Assembly (NCBI GenBank): GCA_956465555.1
Contig: OY101115.1
Coordinates: 1,116,001-1,180,000, forward strand
DNA: 64,000 nt
Direction of reading: 5' to 3'
Source of the DNA: Nitzschia sp. pyKryTriq1
Taxonomy: Eukaryota; Bacillariophyta; Bacillariophyceae; Bacillariales; Bacillariaceae
In this document: positions 22,116 to 32,824 of the stretch, piece after piece
How the letters are laid out: the number at the start of each line of letters is the position of its first letter
Position numbering within the stretch: position 1 is the stretch's first letter
The notes under the pieces: model-generated
What the model was told of the DNA's origin: nothing
The model's input: only the letters and a program-made list of their open reading frames with translations
Database searches by the model: none
Program-made: the position numbers and the translations under genes

Positions 22116-22309
22116 GTTCAGTTGCAGAAAGTAGTGGACAGGTACTCGTACACTAGCGTGACAACCGACTGACTCTGCCTTCCGACAGTACCTGGTACCT
22201 GGTACAGACCATACATACATTTGACCGACTCCTACAACTATTGCATCATACAAGTACAGACAGACAGTGATACTATTTTTGTTATTTGTTGAAAATACTA
22301 CACTGCAGT
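21411..22309. other. Divergent intergenic region with a (GA)n tract
   Basis: Promoter space for the SNF2 gene (minus) and TBC gene (plus). It contains a GC-rich CCGGCGCCGGGCGGCGGGG patch near 21688, an uninterrupted (GA)n tract of about 38 bp near 22074-22112, and GGTACCTGGTACC near 22189-22203. No gene is seen. Confidence 0.55.
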
Positions 22310-24229
22310 ATGGATTTATCGATCGTACCGCGATCGATCCGATGGAGGATCCAACTAGGAGTCTATCAAGGAGTCGATCCATCCATGTTCGCGGCGGAAC
22401 AACAACCTTTGGATACGTTATCGACCAAGGAACTTTTGGATCTAATTTATAACACCAACAAGGATACCATCCGACAACAAAATGAACGATTTGAAAGTCT
22501 TTTGGAGAAATATGTCGAAGAGGAGGTGGAAGAAGAACATCCAGGAGCAGCAGCAACAGGAGCCGATGACAAGACGACGGAACCAGCAGCCGCTCCCGAA
22601 ATCGATCCGTTGACGGCCATGGTCATGGAGCAACAAGCGATTGAGACTCGCAAGGCAGAATTGCTGCTGAAATACAAAAAAGAAAGGGCTCGACGAAAAC
22701 GAGGTCTGACTACGGAGGGCCGTCACATTGGTGACGAGAGTGACGGTATTGATCGAGCATCGGTGAGTGCCTTTTTTGTCTGGCAAAGATGATTTCGAGT
22801 CAATCAATCAATCAATCAACCATCTGCACTACTTTGTATATTTTTCCTGACATTTTTGTATGTAATCAATATCCCACCACATCACATCACATCACAGCTG
22901 GTTATTATCGAAAAGGACTTGAAACGACTTCCCCATCCGACATCCAATAATGGAGCCGCTTCGGCAAAGCTATCTCCAGATGAAGAGACGCGAATCGCCA
23001 ATTTGAAAGAAATTCTCTACATTTATGCGCAGGAGCATCCTGCCATGGGATATCGTCAAGGCATGCATGAGATTGCCTCTTATCTTTTGTATGCTCTGGA
23101 ATTGGAGCAACCACAATTCCCAAACAATCCACTTTTTGATTCCATTTTGCCCATTTGCTTCGCGCTGCTGGAAAATACTCTGGATCACCTGCATCTGGCT
23201 TACGATGCATCCGGGGAGCAGTCCCTCCAGAAAATGTCGCACTCAATCTTGAGCAAAATTCATCAGAATGACGCTACTTTGTACAAGCATTTGACGACGT
23301 CCCCTCACATTCCACCGCCTCCTATTTACTGTACGAGATGGGTCCGGCTACTGTTTTCACGAGAGGTAGTAGGATTTGACAATGTATTTCGACTGTGGGA
23401 CGTTTTCTTTGAGTACAAAACTAATGTGATGCGAGCCCTCGAAGTCACCTCGGCTGCTCGTATCTTGCTGTTGAGAGATGCCCTACTGAACCCAGAAAAT
23501 AGTCCCCTCGACTTGTTGATGAATGTTCCACAGCTTCGGGATACTTCACCACTGACTAGTCTTCTGAAACAGCTCATGGAGCAAAAGGATTCGGACAAAC
23601 CCATCCAATTACCCGCCTCTCAAATGATGTTACCGCCGCCTCAGACACCACAAAAAATGCAAGGCACGTCACCACCCATGACGACGCCACAGACGGCGAC
23701 TCATTCACAGGGACCAATCGCGCACAGTTCTTCAATGGAGTCTACCCCAAACAACAAAGGGATGTCAAACAGCAACAAGAACTTTTCCTTTTCCAAAATG
23801 GCGCAATCACTGGGTCAGAAAAGTGAATCAATCCGCAAGAAGATCACGACTGCCACCAACGAATGGAAACGCGAATCCAGCGGAGGCAGTTCCCAGTATT
23901 CTGTCTCGGCGGACATTTTTGCCAGCGCCGGCGAGGCGATTCGGCAAGGTACCTACAATCTGAATCCAACAGAAACGGTGATATTCAACGATCCATCGAC
24001 GAGCTCACCTCATGGCTCGATGCCAGCTCCACCGTCTCCTCGAAAACACCAACATGCTAGGTGGTCGCAAGGACTCAATGAACGACTGTTGGTGGTTCAG
24101 AATTATCTCATGGCGGTTGAGTCAAGTGAAGAGAATTCATCCAAGGTTCCTCCAGAAGTCTGGGAAGCAATGGCTGCTATGCAACGGATGCAACAAGAGC
24201 TTCACAACTACTCGATCAATATGTCATGA
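22310..24229 (+). CDS. TBC-domain Rab GTPase-activating protein, TBC1D5-like
   Basis: Two exons, 22310-22762 and 22898-24229, give 594 residues. The ATG at 22310 is the first in frame. The TBC domain runs from the N-terminus (SIRWRIQLGVYQGVDPS) to about residue 350. Both catalytic fingers are visible: IEKDLKR (IxxDxxR arginine finger), just after the intron, and YRQGMHE (YxQG glutamine finger). The pattern VIIEKDLKRLPHP, LKEILYIYAQEHPAMGYRQGM and TRWVRLLFSREV resembles TBC1D5, a GAP for Rab7 in retromer and autophagy traffic. The C-terminal 240 residues are Ser/Pro/Gln-rich and probably disordered, ending in a short helical MAAMQRMQQELHNY segment. The target Rab cannot be told from sequence. 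Confidence 0.88.
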
Positions 24230-24313
24230 TACATCATCATGAAACGCCCCAAAATCATCTTTTACCAATATGCAGTAGTGAAATTCTAGTAGCCAAATTT
24301 AGTTGAAATCCTC

Positions 24314-24677
24314 TCACTTTTTGGCCTCTACAGACGCCGACGGTACACTACCATTACCCGAAGCAGCCGCTTCCAAAGCTTCTCGCTCTTTCCGTGCCTT
24401 TTGATTAGCAGCAATTTCGTCGAGAAGAGGTTTGAAGATGTAAACTCCCGAAACGACGCCAACCGAGCTAGCCACAAACATGCCTTCGAATGCGCCAGAT
24501 CGTCGACGAAAATATGGACTGCAGGCGTTGGTGCACACAGCATCGATAAAGGAAAACAAAAAAGCATTAGACTAGTATTCTGGATTGTGAAAGGAAGAAT
24601 CTGGACACCCACCGAGAAGTTTATTGCAAAACTCACCCAAAGCCCAAGAATCGGAGCAACCAATTGGGCGAATTCAT
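24314..24677 (-). CDS. Small single-pass membrane protein, unknown
   Basis: Two exons, 24677-24637 and 24518-24314, phase-consistent, give 81 residues. The protein starts MNSPNWLLRFLGFGPYFRRR, then a hydrophobic segment (EGMFVASSVGVVSGVYIFKPLL), then a basic-acidic tail (DEIAANQKARKEREALEAAA) ending VEAKK. The layout (short N-terminus, one helix, charged coil) is like many small accessory subunits of respiratory or photosynthetic membranes, but I do not recognise a family. The second exon alone lacks a sensible start, which supports the upstream 41-nt exon. It converges on the TBC gene, 84 bp apart. Confidence 0.65.
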
Positions 24678-25173
24678 TATACGTATTGCGTCAGGATTGC
24701 TTTGAGCCCTGGAACTGAAATGTTGTGTCTGCTACTATGCTGTGGGGAGGTGGTTATTGCGGTGTACTATCATCATGGTCAATTCCGTGTTTCCAAGTCA
24801 GAAATTTTGCGCGAAAAGGAAGAATAATCAACGGAACAACGCGGTTTGACAGATCCGACTAAAACTAAAGCTCATACTATCTCTACGTGCTCGGTATTCT
24901 CTCTCTCTCTACTAGCTATTAGAGAAAATAGTTAGAGAGGACCGGTACAGTAGATGCTGCTCCTTACCCTGTCTAGAAGTAGCTAGTACTAGACTTAAAT
25001 GTCAACCGTATGCTTGTTTTTGTTGAAATTGGAAGAAAATATCCATGGTATCTGCAAGGGGCATTGATTTGTAGAAAGAGCTATCCATCCAACCTATCGC
25101 ATGACTCTACGAAGTAATCGTTAGCATTTACCTCATTGTTAGGACCCTTAAATATAGAACTAGTTTATATTAT
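24678..25173. other. Intergenic, CT-rich simple sequence
   Basis: Contains the promoter of the small membrane protein and the 3' end of the eS21 gene. TCTCTCTCTCTACTAGCTATTAGAGA lies near 24897-24922, a degenerate copy of the window's CTACTAG/AGAG sequence. No gene is seen. Confidence 0.5.
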
Positions 25174-25434
25174 TTACTCTGCTGATCCAGCCAACATGGC
25201 AATATCATTCTTCTGCACTAGAGTTGTGAGAGCGATGTCGCCCTCCGACTTGAATCGGATGTATCCACCGATGCAGTAAGGCGTGGCATCTCCAGTGGCA
25301 ACTCCAGTGACGGGGTCGACATTGGCAACATTGATTTGGACACTGGAGTGTTCCTTGGCCTTGACCAGTCGGTTGGTCCACGAGCATTTTCGTGGGACAT
25401 AAAGGTCGACGTTTTCTCCGGATTCGTTTTGCAT
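25174..25434 (-). CDS. RPS21: 40S ribosomal protein eS21
   Basis: 86 residues, close to the 83-87 typical of eS21. The N-terminus MQNESGENVDLYVPRKCSWTNR aligns directly with the human protein (MQNDAGEFVDLYVPRKCS). Later conserved parts are KAKEHSSVQINVANVDPVTG and IGGYIRFKSEGD. eS21 sits on the head/body solvent side of the small subunit and takes part in late 18S rRNA maturation. A single exon is visible from the ATG at 25434. The upstream gene is divergent (ProRS at 26410). Confidence 0.95.
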   Translation of the reverse strand: MQNESGENVDLYVPRKCSWTNRLVKAKEHSSVQINVANVDPVTGVATGDATPYCIGGYIRFKSEGDIALTTLVQKNDIAMLAGSAE

Positions 25435-26409
25435 GATGGAAATATAAAAACTAAAAAATCTGCAGATTCAACGAGTAACGGCAACAAACAAAGTCAGAAT
25501 ACTGGAAAAAGAGCAAGCTGAGCACATTGGTAGTCCAACAAGAGCCGAGCGATAGTATCATTTGCAGTGGGCGGTGCGCAATCTCAACGGCATGATCAAT
25601 CATCGGCGCCAAAAGGACAGGTAACCATTGTTTTTCACATCGATCGATCGCTCAACTCGCAGTTTTCCTTCTCTCGCCTAACAGCAATATCAGCGGATTG
25701 TATTTACTACGGCAATAATTCGCGAATCATCATCTCCAATCAACCATCATGGTCCTCACCTGATCAACAACCTATTATTTGGACTGGTGTGCGTCTTGGT
25801 CAACACAAAGCAAAAGCGCAACAGCGGCCACCGCTCTCGAGAGAAAAGACGCCCGTCTCCAACGTTCGCGCAAAGGATAACAACACAAGAAATCTACGGT
25901 GAGACAGTGCGAGGCCGATGCAACTTACCGTCGTACTTGAAATATTGTGAGTTTGTCTGACCGTTATCGATCCCTGGTGTCCGAGTTCCGGGAAAAGCAG
26001 CCCGACGACGTCCAGGTTTCTATGATACACACAAATCGTGGACCACTCCGACTAGACTACTGGTATGGTACGAGTAGCCGAAAGCCGAAAGCCGAAAGCC
26101 GAAAGCCGAACGTCTTGCACAGACTTTTACAGTACCAGTGGTACGTACAGTGTACTGTACCTGTAGTAGAGTGAGCACGCAGTGAGCACGCAGTGAGCAC
26201 GCAGTGATGGCCTCGTCGCAGTCTCGCTCGTTGAGTTCGAGAAGATGCGGAACGCGGTCACAACAACCACAACAGAAGAGCGACGAGACCGTTCCACTTC
26301 GTCGGAACTTGCCTCCTCAACACTCAACAACACAATATCTTAAGGCTAAGAGCTGCACGGATCGTCTACTCTCAAGCACAGAACTTCGGGCAAACGTGTA
26401 TCCTTGAAA
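25435..26409. other. Divergent intergenic region with two short tandem arrays
   Basis: Promoter space for eS21 (minus) and ProRS (plus). It holds about four and a half units of the heptamer CCGAAAG at 26078-26110 and three units of the 12-mer GTGAGCACGCAG at 26171-26206, 210-330 bp before the ProRS start. TACAGTGTACTGTACCTGTA precedes the second array. No gene is supported. Confidence 0.55.
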
Positions 26410-29377
26410 ATGCCGGTCGTGTCTTATTCCTGTTCGGCACCTTCTCCTGCCATTGCTGCCCTGGAGGTTTTGGCGAAACTTCAAGATGTCGACGTGACGT
26501 TTAGCTCCGCGGAATCGGCGTCCATGAAGGCCGTCACTGAGCACCCCATCCTTGGAACCAACACAGCAGAGTCGGTGACCTGGGTTGGCTGTGCTCGAGC
26601 GCTTTCGCAGTTGGTTCCTTCCTTGGGTTTGTGGGAAGGTCCACAAGTCGAAAGCTGGGTAGATTCTGCTTCCAACACCTTGCTTCCCGTCTTGGCATCA
26701 GGTAGGTCACGGTTTCTGGATTTCGGTAGACTATGCGTTGGAGCTGATGGTTAGTTTCTCATGCTTGACCTGTTTTATCAAAAAGATGATGCCTCCAAGA
26801 CCGAGGCCCTTGTTAAGGTTGTGGAGGAGTATGCGGCCTCGATTGATGTTTCGTTAGGTGAAAGTGGTACAACCTACCTCGCCGGCAAGTTTAGTGCAGC
26901 GGATATCTGTGTTTCCATGTGGTTGGTTATGACGATGGAACAGTGCAAAATCACTTCCATCCCAGAAAAGGCTTCCGCCTGGGCGACTAGTACATTGACA
27001 GCTCTGAAATCGTACTCGGAAACGGTTGGAAAACTTTGTGGTGTGCTGGGGGGAAGTTCTCCTGCCGCGGCTTCGTCTCCGTCTTCGTCTGGAACCCCCG
27101 CCGAACTTGCCGACAATGCTTTGATTCTCAAATTGAAAGAATTTGGACTGGACTTTGAGGCGTACAGCCACGCAACTTGCATGACAGCAGAAGAGTTGGT
27201 GGAAAACGTCCAATTGCCTTCAGAAAAGGAAACCCATACCAAGAATTTGTTCTTCAAGGACAAGAAACACGGCCTATTTTTGGTAGTTCATGCTACTTCC
27301 ACCATCATGAATACCAAGCAACTTGCAAAACTTTTGAATTTGGATGGAAAAGTGAACATGCGATTGGCGGACGCCGCATTCTTGGAGGAAAAGCTACAAG
27401 TCAAACCAGGCTGCGTCGGGCCGCTGTGCATCGTGAATGATACTGAGAAGGAAGTGAAGCTGGTTCTAGACAAGGCATTGATGGACTTTGACTACATTCA
27501 CTCGCATCCTCTTCGCAATGACGCCTCGGTGAAGCTTACCCCTGCAGTCCTGCAAGAGTACCTTTCCAAGGTTGGAGTCGAGGCCGTCATTGCCGACTTT
27601 TCAACGGAAAGTGGCGGAGCAAGTGGTGGCGCCCCCAAACCTAAGGCGGAAGCCAAGCCCAAGCAAGCAAAGGAGCCTGCGCAAAACAAAAAGAAGAACA
27701 AAGAAGGTACCTTGCTCGCTCTGCAGTGGAAGAAGGACGAAAATTTCGCTCAGTGGTACACGGATGTGATTGTGCTCAGTGAAATGATCGCCTACTACGA
27801 TATCAGTGGCTGTTACATTCTCCGCCCATGGTCGTACAAGATTTGGGATCTGATTCAACAATGGTTCAACGAACAGGTAGGTGAAGTCTTTTGGCACCGT
27901 GGTGGTTAAAAGGTAACTCGTTTGTACTCACCGATGCCTATGGCAATTTTATCCAGATATTGGAACTTGGCGTTGAAAACTGTTACTTCCCACTTTTCGT
28001 ATCCCAAGATAGATTGGAGAAGGAGAAGGATCACGTTGAAGGTTTTGCTCCTGAAGTCGCTTGGGTGACCAGAAGTGGAGACGGTGAACTAGCAAAGCCG
28101 ATCGCTGTCCGTCCAACTTCGGAGACTATCATGTATCCTGCCTTTTCGGACTGGATCAAATCTCACAGAGATCTTCCATTGAAACTCAACCAGTGGAGTA
28201 ATGTTGTGCGATGGGAGTTTAAGTTCCCTACCCCGTTCCTACGATCACGAGAGTTTTTGTGGCAAGAAGGGCACACCGCCCATTCTTCGTACGAAGAGGC
28301 AAATGAGATGGTCATGCAAGCATTGGAGCTTTACAAGCGCGTCTACCAGGATCTCCTTTGTGTTCCCGTGGTCCCTGGATACAAGACCGAGAAAGAGAAG
28401 TTTGCGGGAGGTTACCAGACGACTACAGTCGAAGCCTACATTGCCGGTTCTGGACGTGCCATCCAAGGAGCTACATCGCACAATCTCGGACAAAACTTTG
28501 GTAAGATGTTTGACATCAAGTATCAAGATGAAAAGGGCGAATCACAGATCCCGTGGCAGACATCATGGGGTTTGACGACCCGAACAATCGGTGTGATGGT
28601 AATGGTACACGGAGATGACAAAGGTCTCGTTATGCCTCCTCGAGTATCTCCTCTTCAGGTTGTCATCGTCCCTGTCATTAGCAAGAAGTTGACAAACGAA
28701 ACAGCAGACCCATACTGTGAAAATATCCTTGCTGATTTGAAAGCTCAGGGTGTAAGTGTAAAACATAGCTTGTGTCAGGACGATCTTTTGAAACCAAAAC
28801 TCACTCAATCTTTCACCTGCCGCAGATCCGGGCCAAGTATGATGACCGTAACATGTACAATCCTGGTTGGAAATACAACCACTGGGAGCAAAAGGGAGTC
28901 CCAATCCGCATTGAAGTTGGCCCTATGGACATTGAAAGGAACCAAGTCCGAGTCGCCGTCCGCCACGACGGATCGAAGCTTGACTTGCCGGTTGAGGGAC
29001 TGGGTGCTGAATTGTCGAAACTTCTTGAAGAAATCCAAACTACCATGTTCGAGAAGGCCAAGAAAAAACGAGACGAGCACATCGTCAAGATCACTGAATG
29101 GAAGGACTTTGTTCCCAATCTCGAGAAGAACAATCTTGTCTTGGCTCCTTGGTCCGATCCTAAGGATGCCGAATTGGAAGAAGAGACAAAGGCCAGGAGT
29201 AAGGAAGAATCTTTGAAGAACGCTGGTATGGAAGGAGAAGATGAGCGTACCGCTACTTCAGTTGCCGCGAAGACACTCTGCATCCCTTTCGATCAGCCCG
29301 AACTCCCTGAAGGAACCAAGTGCTTTGCTAGTGGAAAGCCAGCAACGTGCTGGGTGCTCTGGGGTCGCTCCTACTAA
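26410..29377 (+). CDS. Prolyl-tRNA synthetase (eukaryotic/archaeal type) fused to GST-like and YbaK editing domains
   Basis: Four exons, 26410-26701, 26786-27876, 27957-28751 and 28826-29377, give 909 residues with consistent phases. Residues 1-160 look like a GST C-terminal fold ([32 protein letters not shown]), used by other synthetases for complex assembly. About 175-330 is a YbaK/ProX-type editing domain ([41 protein letters not shown]), which clears mischarged alanyl-tRNA(Pro). A Lys-rich linker follows. The class II core then has [31 protein letters not shown] and [12 protein letters not shown] (motif 2), and [20 protein letters not shown] (motif 3). The end CWVLWGRSY is typical of the eukaryotic-type C-terminal zinc-like domain. 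It charges tRNA(Pro) with proline. Exon 3 restarts exactly at the conserved [12 protein letters not shown]. Confidence 0.93.
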
Positions 29378-30200
29378 AAGCCAAGTTCGAAGACGAAGGC
29401 AGGTGGGCAGGCGATTCATGATCGATCAATTAAAAATATCCAATCTAATCGTCGCTCTAGTACCAGGTGCTATTCATACCGTAACTATTGATGACTTCGT
29501 TTGCTTAACTCGATAGTCTACTAGCCAGACTTTTCGTAGAGGAGTGCTGGTACCATACATAGCTTCTGTACGGGTGTACTCTACGAGGAGAAGGCAACCG
29601 CCAGCCAAGGACGTAGTATAAGTCAGGGATACGTGTTGTTTATTCATCCATGGTTCAAGTACGGTGCAGTACAGTCGCGGTAGACACACGCGCTACAATA
29701 TGAACCCCTGTGTAGACAGCTACCGGTAGAGCAAGAGCATAGACTCTCTACTCTCTACTAGAGAGTCTACTGGTCCGGTATACGAGTACGGTAGTAGAGT
29801 TAGACAGAGCACTTTTTCGCTGCTTTACGATAGCACCGGTACATCTACCGGTACTGTTATTAGCAGCGAAGGGAGAGGATGACCGATACGACTTCTCTTC
29901 TTGCTCTAGTAGTCGAGGAAGTCACTGACGAATATCTTTTTCACATTTTGGCGGCCGCACTTCTAAATTCCGCCAAGGAAGGGGAAGTACGTGAGCCGAA
30001 TGACATCATCGATCATCGTCGAAAGCCATCATCATCATCGCCGCCCGAACGACGCGAACGTGGATATCGGCGGATCTCGAAGCTCGAAGCATTCGCATCG
30101 AAGATCACCATTTCCATTCTTCTCTGCAATAAAGAGCTCATAAGGAAAACCTTCACAGTTTCCTCTTCTATTGTGTCATCCTGAGATCTTATCCATAAAA
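29378..30200. other. Intergenic with GTACCGGTA palindromes
   Basis: From 29515 to 29870 it is dense in GGTACCATAC, CTACCGGTAGAG, CTCTACTCTCTACTAGAGAGTCTAC and TACCGGTACTG units. The final 320 bp before 30201 is open on the plus strand (29879-30184, 101 codons) but has no recognisable domain and is more likely leader of the DUF4079 gene. Confidence 0.5.
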
Positions 30201-31128
30201 ATGAAAGTGTCTTTGCTTTTCCTTGCCGGTGTGGCCATGGCAAGCGCCTTCACCACTCGCGCCCCAGTGACCACTAACAATCGAATTTTGAGCAGCAAGG
30301 TCGGATTGATGATGGCGGACAACGATGACGAATCATCGTCGACAGCCAGTCTCCCTGTTGTACCAGCTGCAACTGCCGCCTTCTGGGCGCTCACCTCTAG
30401 CTCTGCTATGGCTGCGGGGCCTGATTGGGGCCTATTTGAAGGAAAGACCTTGTCTCTTCTTCACCCTGCTATGATGGCATCAATGCTTTTATTCAGCGTC
30501 TCGACGGCACTTCTTGGATTCGATTGGAGACGTCAGCGAACAATGGGAGACGAAATTAGCGCCCTGAAGAAGACACTCCCCGATCTTGGTGGTGCCTCAT
30601 CTGTGGCTGCAGCTGTCTCCGCAGCGGAAGCTTCGGAGGACTCTGTGATGGCTGCAAAACTGAAGGCCGCGGCTCCTATCGAAGCTCAGATCAAAGAGCT
30701 TCAAGATGAGCGTAAGGCACTTGCTGAGAAAGGACCACGTGATAAGCACTTTTCCCAGGGGTCACTCTTGGCCCTCATCGGAACCGTCTTTGCGATCGAG
30801 GTAAGTGTCATAAATCAATCATTCCATGGAGGTGAAACAAAACTGAAACATGTTCTTACTTTTGTATGCAATCTTTTTTCAGGGACCCCTTAACACCTAT
30901 GGCCGAACTGGAAAGCTATTTCCCGGACCTCATCTCTACGCTGGTGCTGGTTTGGTATGTCTTTGGGCTCTTGCTGCAGCTTGTGTCCCCGCCATGCAAA
31001 AGGGAGATGATACCGCCCGCACCGTTCATATTGGTGCGAACCTCGTTGGGATTGGCTTTTTCGTCTGGCAAGTCCAAAGTGGAATTCCCATTTTGCTCAA
31101 AGTTATTGAGAAGGCACCATGGCCGTAA
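30201..31128 (+). CDS. DUF4079 family plastid membrane protein
   Basis: Two exons, 30201-30800 and 30883-31128, give 281 residues. The signal peptide MKVSLLFLAGVAMASAFTTR carries a clean ASAFT junction, the classic diatom plastid signal. A second hydrophobic stretch ending SSSAMAAGPDWG could be a thylakoid-type cleavage site. The mature protein has four hydrophobic helices in two pairs (LLHPAMMASMLLFSVSTALLGF, LLALIGTVFAIE, GLVCLWALAAACVPAM, VHIGANLVGIGFFVW), separated by a charged coil (IEAQIKELQDERKALAEKGPRDKHF). This matches DUF4079, found in cyanobacteria and plastids and of unknown function. His residues on the helices (LLHP, HLYAG, VHIGAN) could bind haem, which is an inference only. 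The ATG at 30201 is used because upstream in-frame codons lack an ATG. Confidence 0.88.
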
Positions 31129-31388
31129 AGCCATCGCGGAATGTGGTGTTGCTAGGTATGGGACGCGTCGTCCAGAGAAGAAAAGTTTCACGGATAATCT
31201 CTTTCTTGGGCAGCATATTAGGAATATGTCAGAACGCTACTAGTCGACGGCATTCGCATTTTTAAATTTATTGGACTGAAATATCATATTTGACGAGCCG
31301 TCGGTTAAATATCGCTGGAGTAGGATTCGTTTTTCCAAGCTCCTTAGAAAATAGCAAAGCAAAAGCAGCGGACTGAAGTTGCTGGAAT

Positions 31389-31844
31389 TTAGAAAAGTAG
31401 TAGTTTCGGTTCCCCTCCCTCGCCGTCTTCATCTTCACTATCATCCGACGCATCCGAAAACATAAGAATTTGGGAGTCGATATTGCCGGCCTCCTTGGCA
31501 GAATTTTCCCAATCATCAATTTCGCCAAACTGCTGCTTTTTCTCTTTAGCCACTTGGTGCCATTCCTCATCAGTCGCGCCCGCGTTCCTGCTTTCCATTT
31601 TCATTTCAGCTCGTTTTCTTGCAGCTGCAAGAAAATCTGACTCCGTGAAGCCGTATTTTGAGGACACCTTGGACATTTCCTGGTCCAAACCACTCAAAAG
31701 TAGCCCATCACTCTCGTCTTGTTCGTTGTCCCCACTGGATTGAAGGACGACCCACGATGGCGGCCGAAGGGAATTCGGAATTCTTGGGCTAACGACAAAA
31801 GATGACGCCAAAGAAGGAAGTAGACAAAGGAGAGACGCTTTCAT
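31389..31844 (-). CDS. Predicted plastid-targeted acidic protein, unknown
   Basis: From the ATG at 31844 the product is 151 residues. MKASLLCLLPSLASSFVVSPR is a signal peptide with an ASSFVV junction of the ASAFAP type, so plastid import is likely. The rest is hydrophilic: SGLDQEMSKVSSKYGFTESDFLAAARKRAEMK, WHQVAKEKKQQFGEIDDW, and an acidic tail (SDASDDSEDEDGEGGEP). I do not recognise the family. The open frame continues 228 bp upstream of this ATG, but that part is Arg/Lys-rich leader. It converges on DUF4079 with 260 bp between stops. Confidence 0.65.
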   Translation of the reverse strand: MKASLLCLLPSLASSFVVSPRIPNSLRPPSWVVLQSSGDNEQDESDGLLLSGLDQEMSKVSSKYGFTESDFLAAARKRAEMKMESRNAGATDEEWHQVAKEKKQQFGEIDDWENSAKEAGNIDSQILMFSDASDDSEDEDGEGGEPKLLLF

Positions 31845-32116
31845 AGTTGCGTTTGTGCAGCATAAACAATATATTCGATTCCAAAGAAGAACATGACTGT
31901 GGTCATCATTCTGCCATCTCTCTCGTCGTCGTGCGATCGTTCTTTTCTCTTTTGCCTTTTTTCTTTTCGTTCGCTCCTCCGCTCCTTCTCGTCCTTCGTG
32001 CGTGTTTTTTGATGTTTCGTTGGTTTTGCGATGCGCCCACTCTTTGGCTAACGGCTGACGTACCGACCTCATTGGGGTAACTTTAGGGATCTTTATGGGG
32101 ACCCCGACCCCGCTGT

Positions 32117-32824
32117 GGGGTTACATGCTAGCGCTCTTTGTACGTACGTCAACCGGACACACGTCTATCCGTCGTCCGGGGAGAACCTTCGCTCGCTCTC
32201 TCGGTTCTCCCTCCCGCCGACCAGAAATAAAACACAAGACATAAGAAACAAAAAAAAACACAAGTCGCTACAACCACAACAGCACACCACCATGGTCAAC
32301 ATCCCCCCATATTCAAGTTCTCATATGCGCATATGCGCATATAAGAATGCGCATATGCGCATATAGGAAACGCATATGCGCATAGTCGCATATCCTCCCA
32401 TATAACGCATATGCGCATAGTCGCATATGCACCTAGTGGTTGTGTACGTACATCATTAATCCAGGAGATCGGACGACCCTGTTGTTCTTCCGCTCCAACG
32501 CATTGCACAAGATCTACCACTACCGCTGGACTACTGGGATCAATGTCTTCATGCACACTGATGGGAAGGCTGGTGGGTGCCCACCTATCCTCAGATTCAA
32601 GCAACTGAGAGAGAGTTTGAATATCCATGATGTGTTATTTTCTGTTTGTGGGTCCCTTTCTTGTGTTGTGCTGTCTCGTCACTCTCTTGTGTTTCTGCTG
32701 TCTTGTGTTTTATTTCTGGTCAGCGGGAGGGAGAACCGATAGAGCGAGCGAAGGGTTCTCCCCGGACGACGGATAGACGTGTGTCCGGTTGACGTACGTA
32801 CAAAGAGCGCTAGCATGTAACCCC
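32117..32824. mobile_element. Non-autonomous DNA transposon with about 125-bp terminal inverted repeats
   Basis: Left repeat 32117-32241 and right repeat 32699-32824 are inverted copies of each other. They differ by a few substitutions and one inserted base over about 125 bp, so the insertion is young. Termini read GGGGTTACATGCTAGCGCTC. I see no clear target-site duplication in the flanks (CCGCTGT on the left, TCCCCTCC on the right). The 457-bp interior encodes no transposase. It has an ATG just inside each repeat pointing inward: 32292 (+), 24 codons, and 32628 (-), 110 codons, the latter ending inside the GCATATGCGC array. This fits a long-TIR MITE moved by a transposase made elsewhere. The superfamily is undecided. 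Confidence 0.82.
32323..32430. repeat. GCATATGCGCATA palindrome array
   Basis: About five copies of the near-palindrome GCATATGCGCATA occur in 108 bp inside the DNA transposon, including two copies of the longer unit ACGCATATGCGCATAGTCGC separated by a spacer (CTCCCATATA). The cluster sits next to the left terminal repeat and is absent elsewhere in the window. Confidence 0.85.

Noticed and set aside
29879-30184. 101-codon plus-strand open frame before the DUF4079 gene
   Set aside because: No domain, low-complexity middle, and it ends 16 bp before the real ATG; more likely 5' leader.
32323-32430. CRISPR-like repeat spacing in the GCATATGCGC array
   Set aside because: Units are short palindromes with irregular spacers, inside a eukaryotic transposon; not CRISPR.
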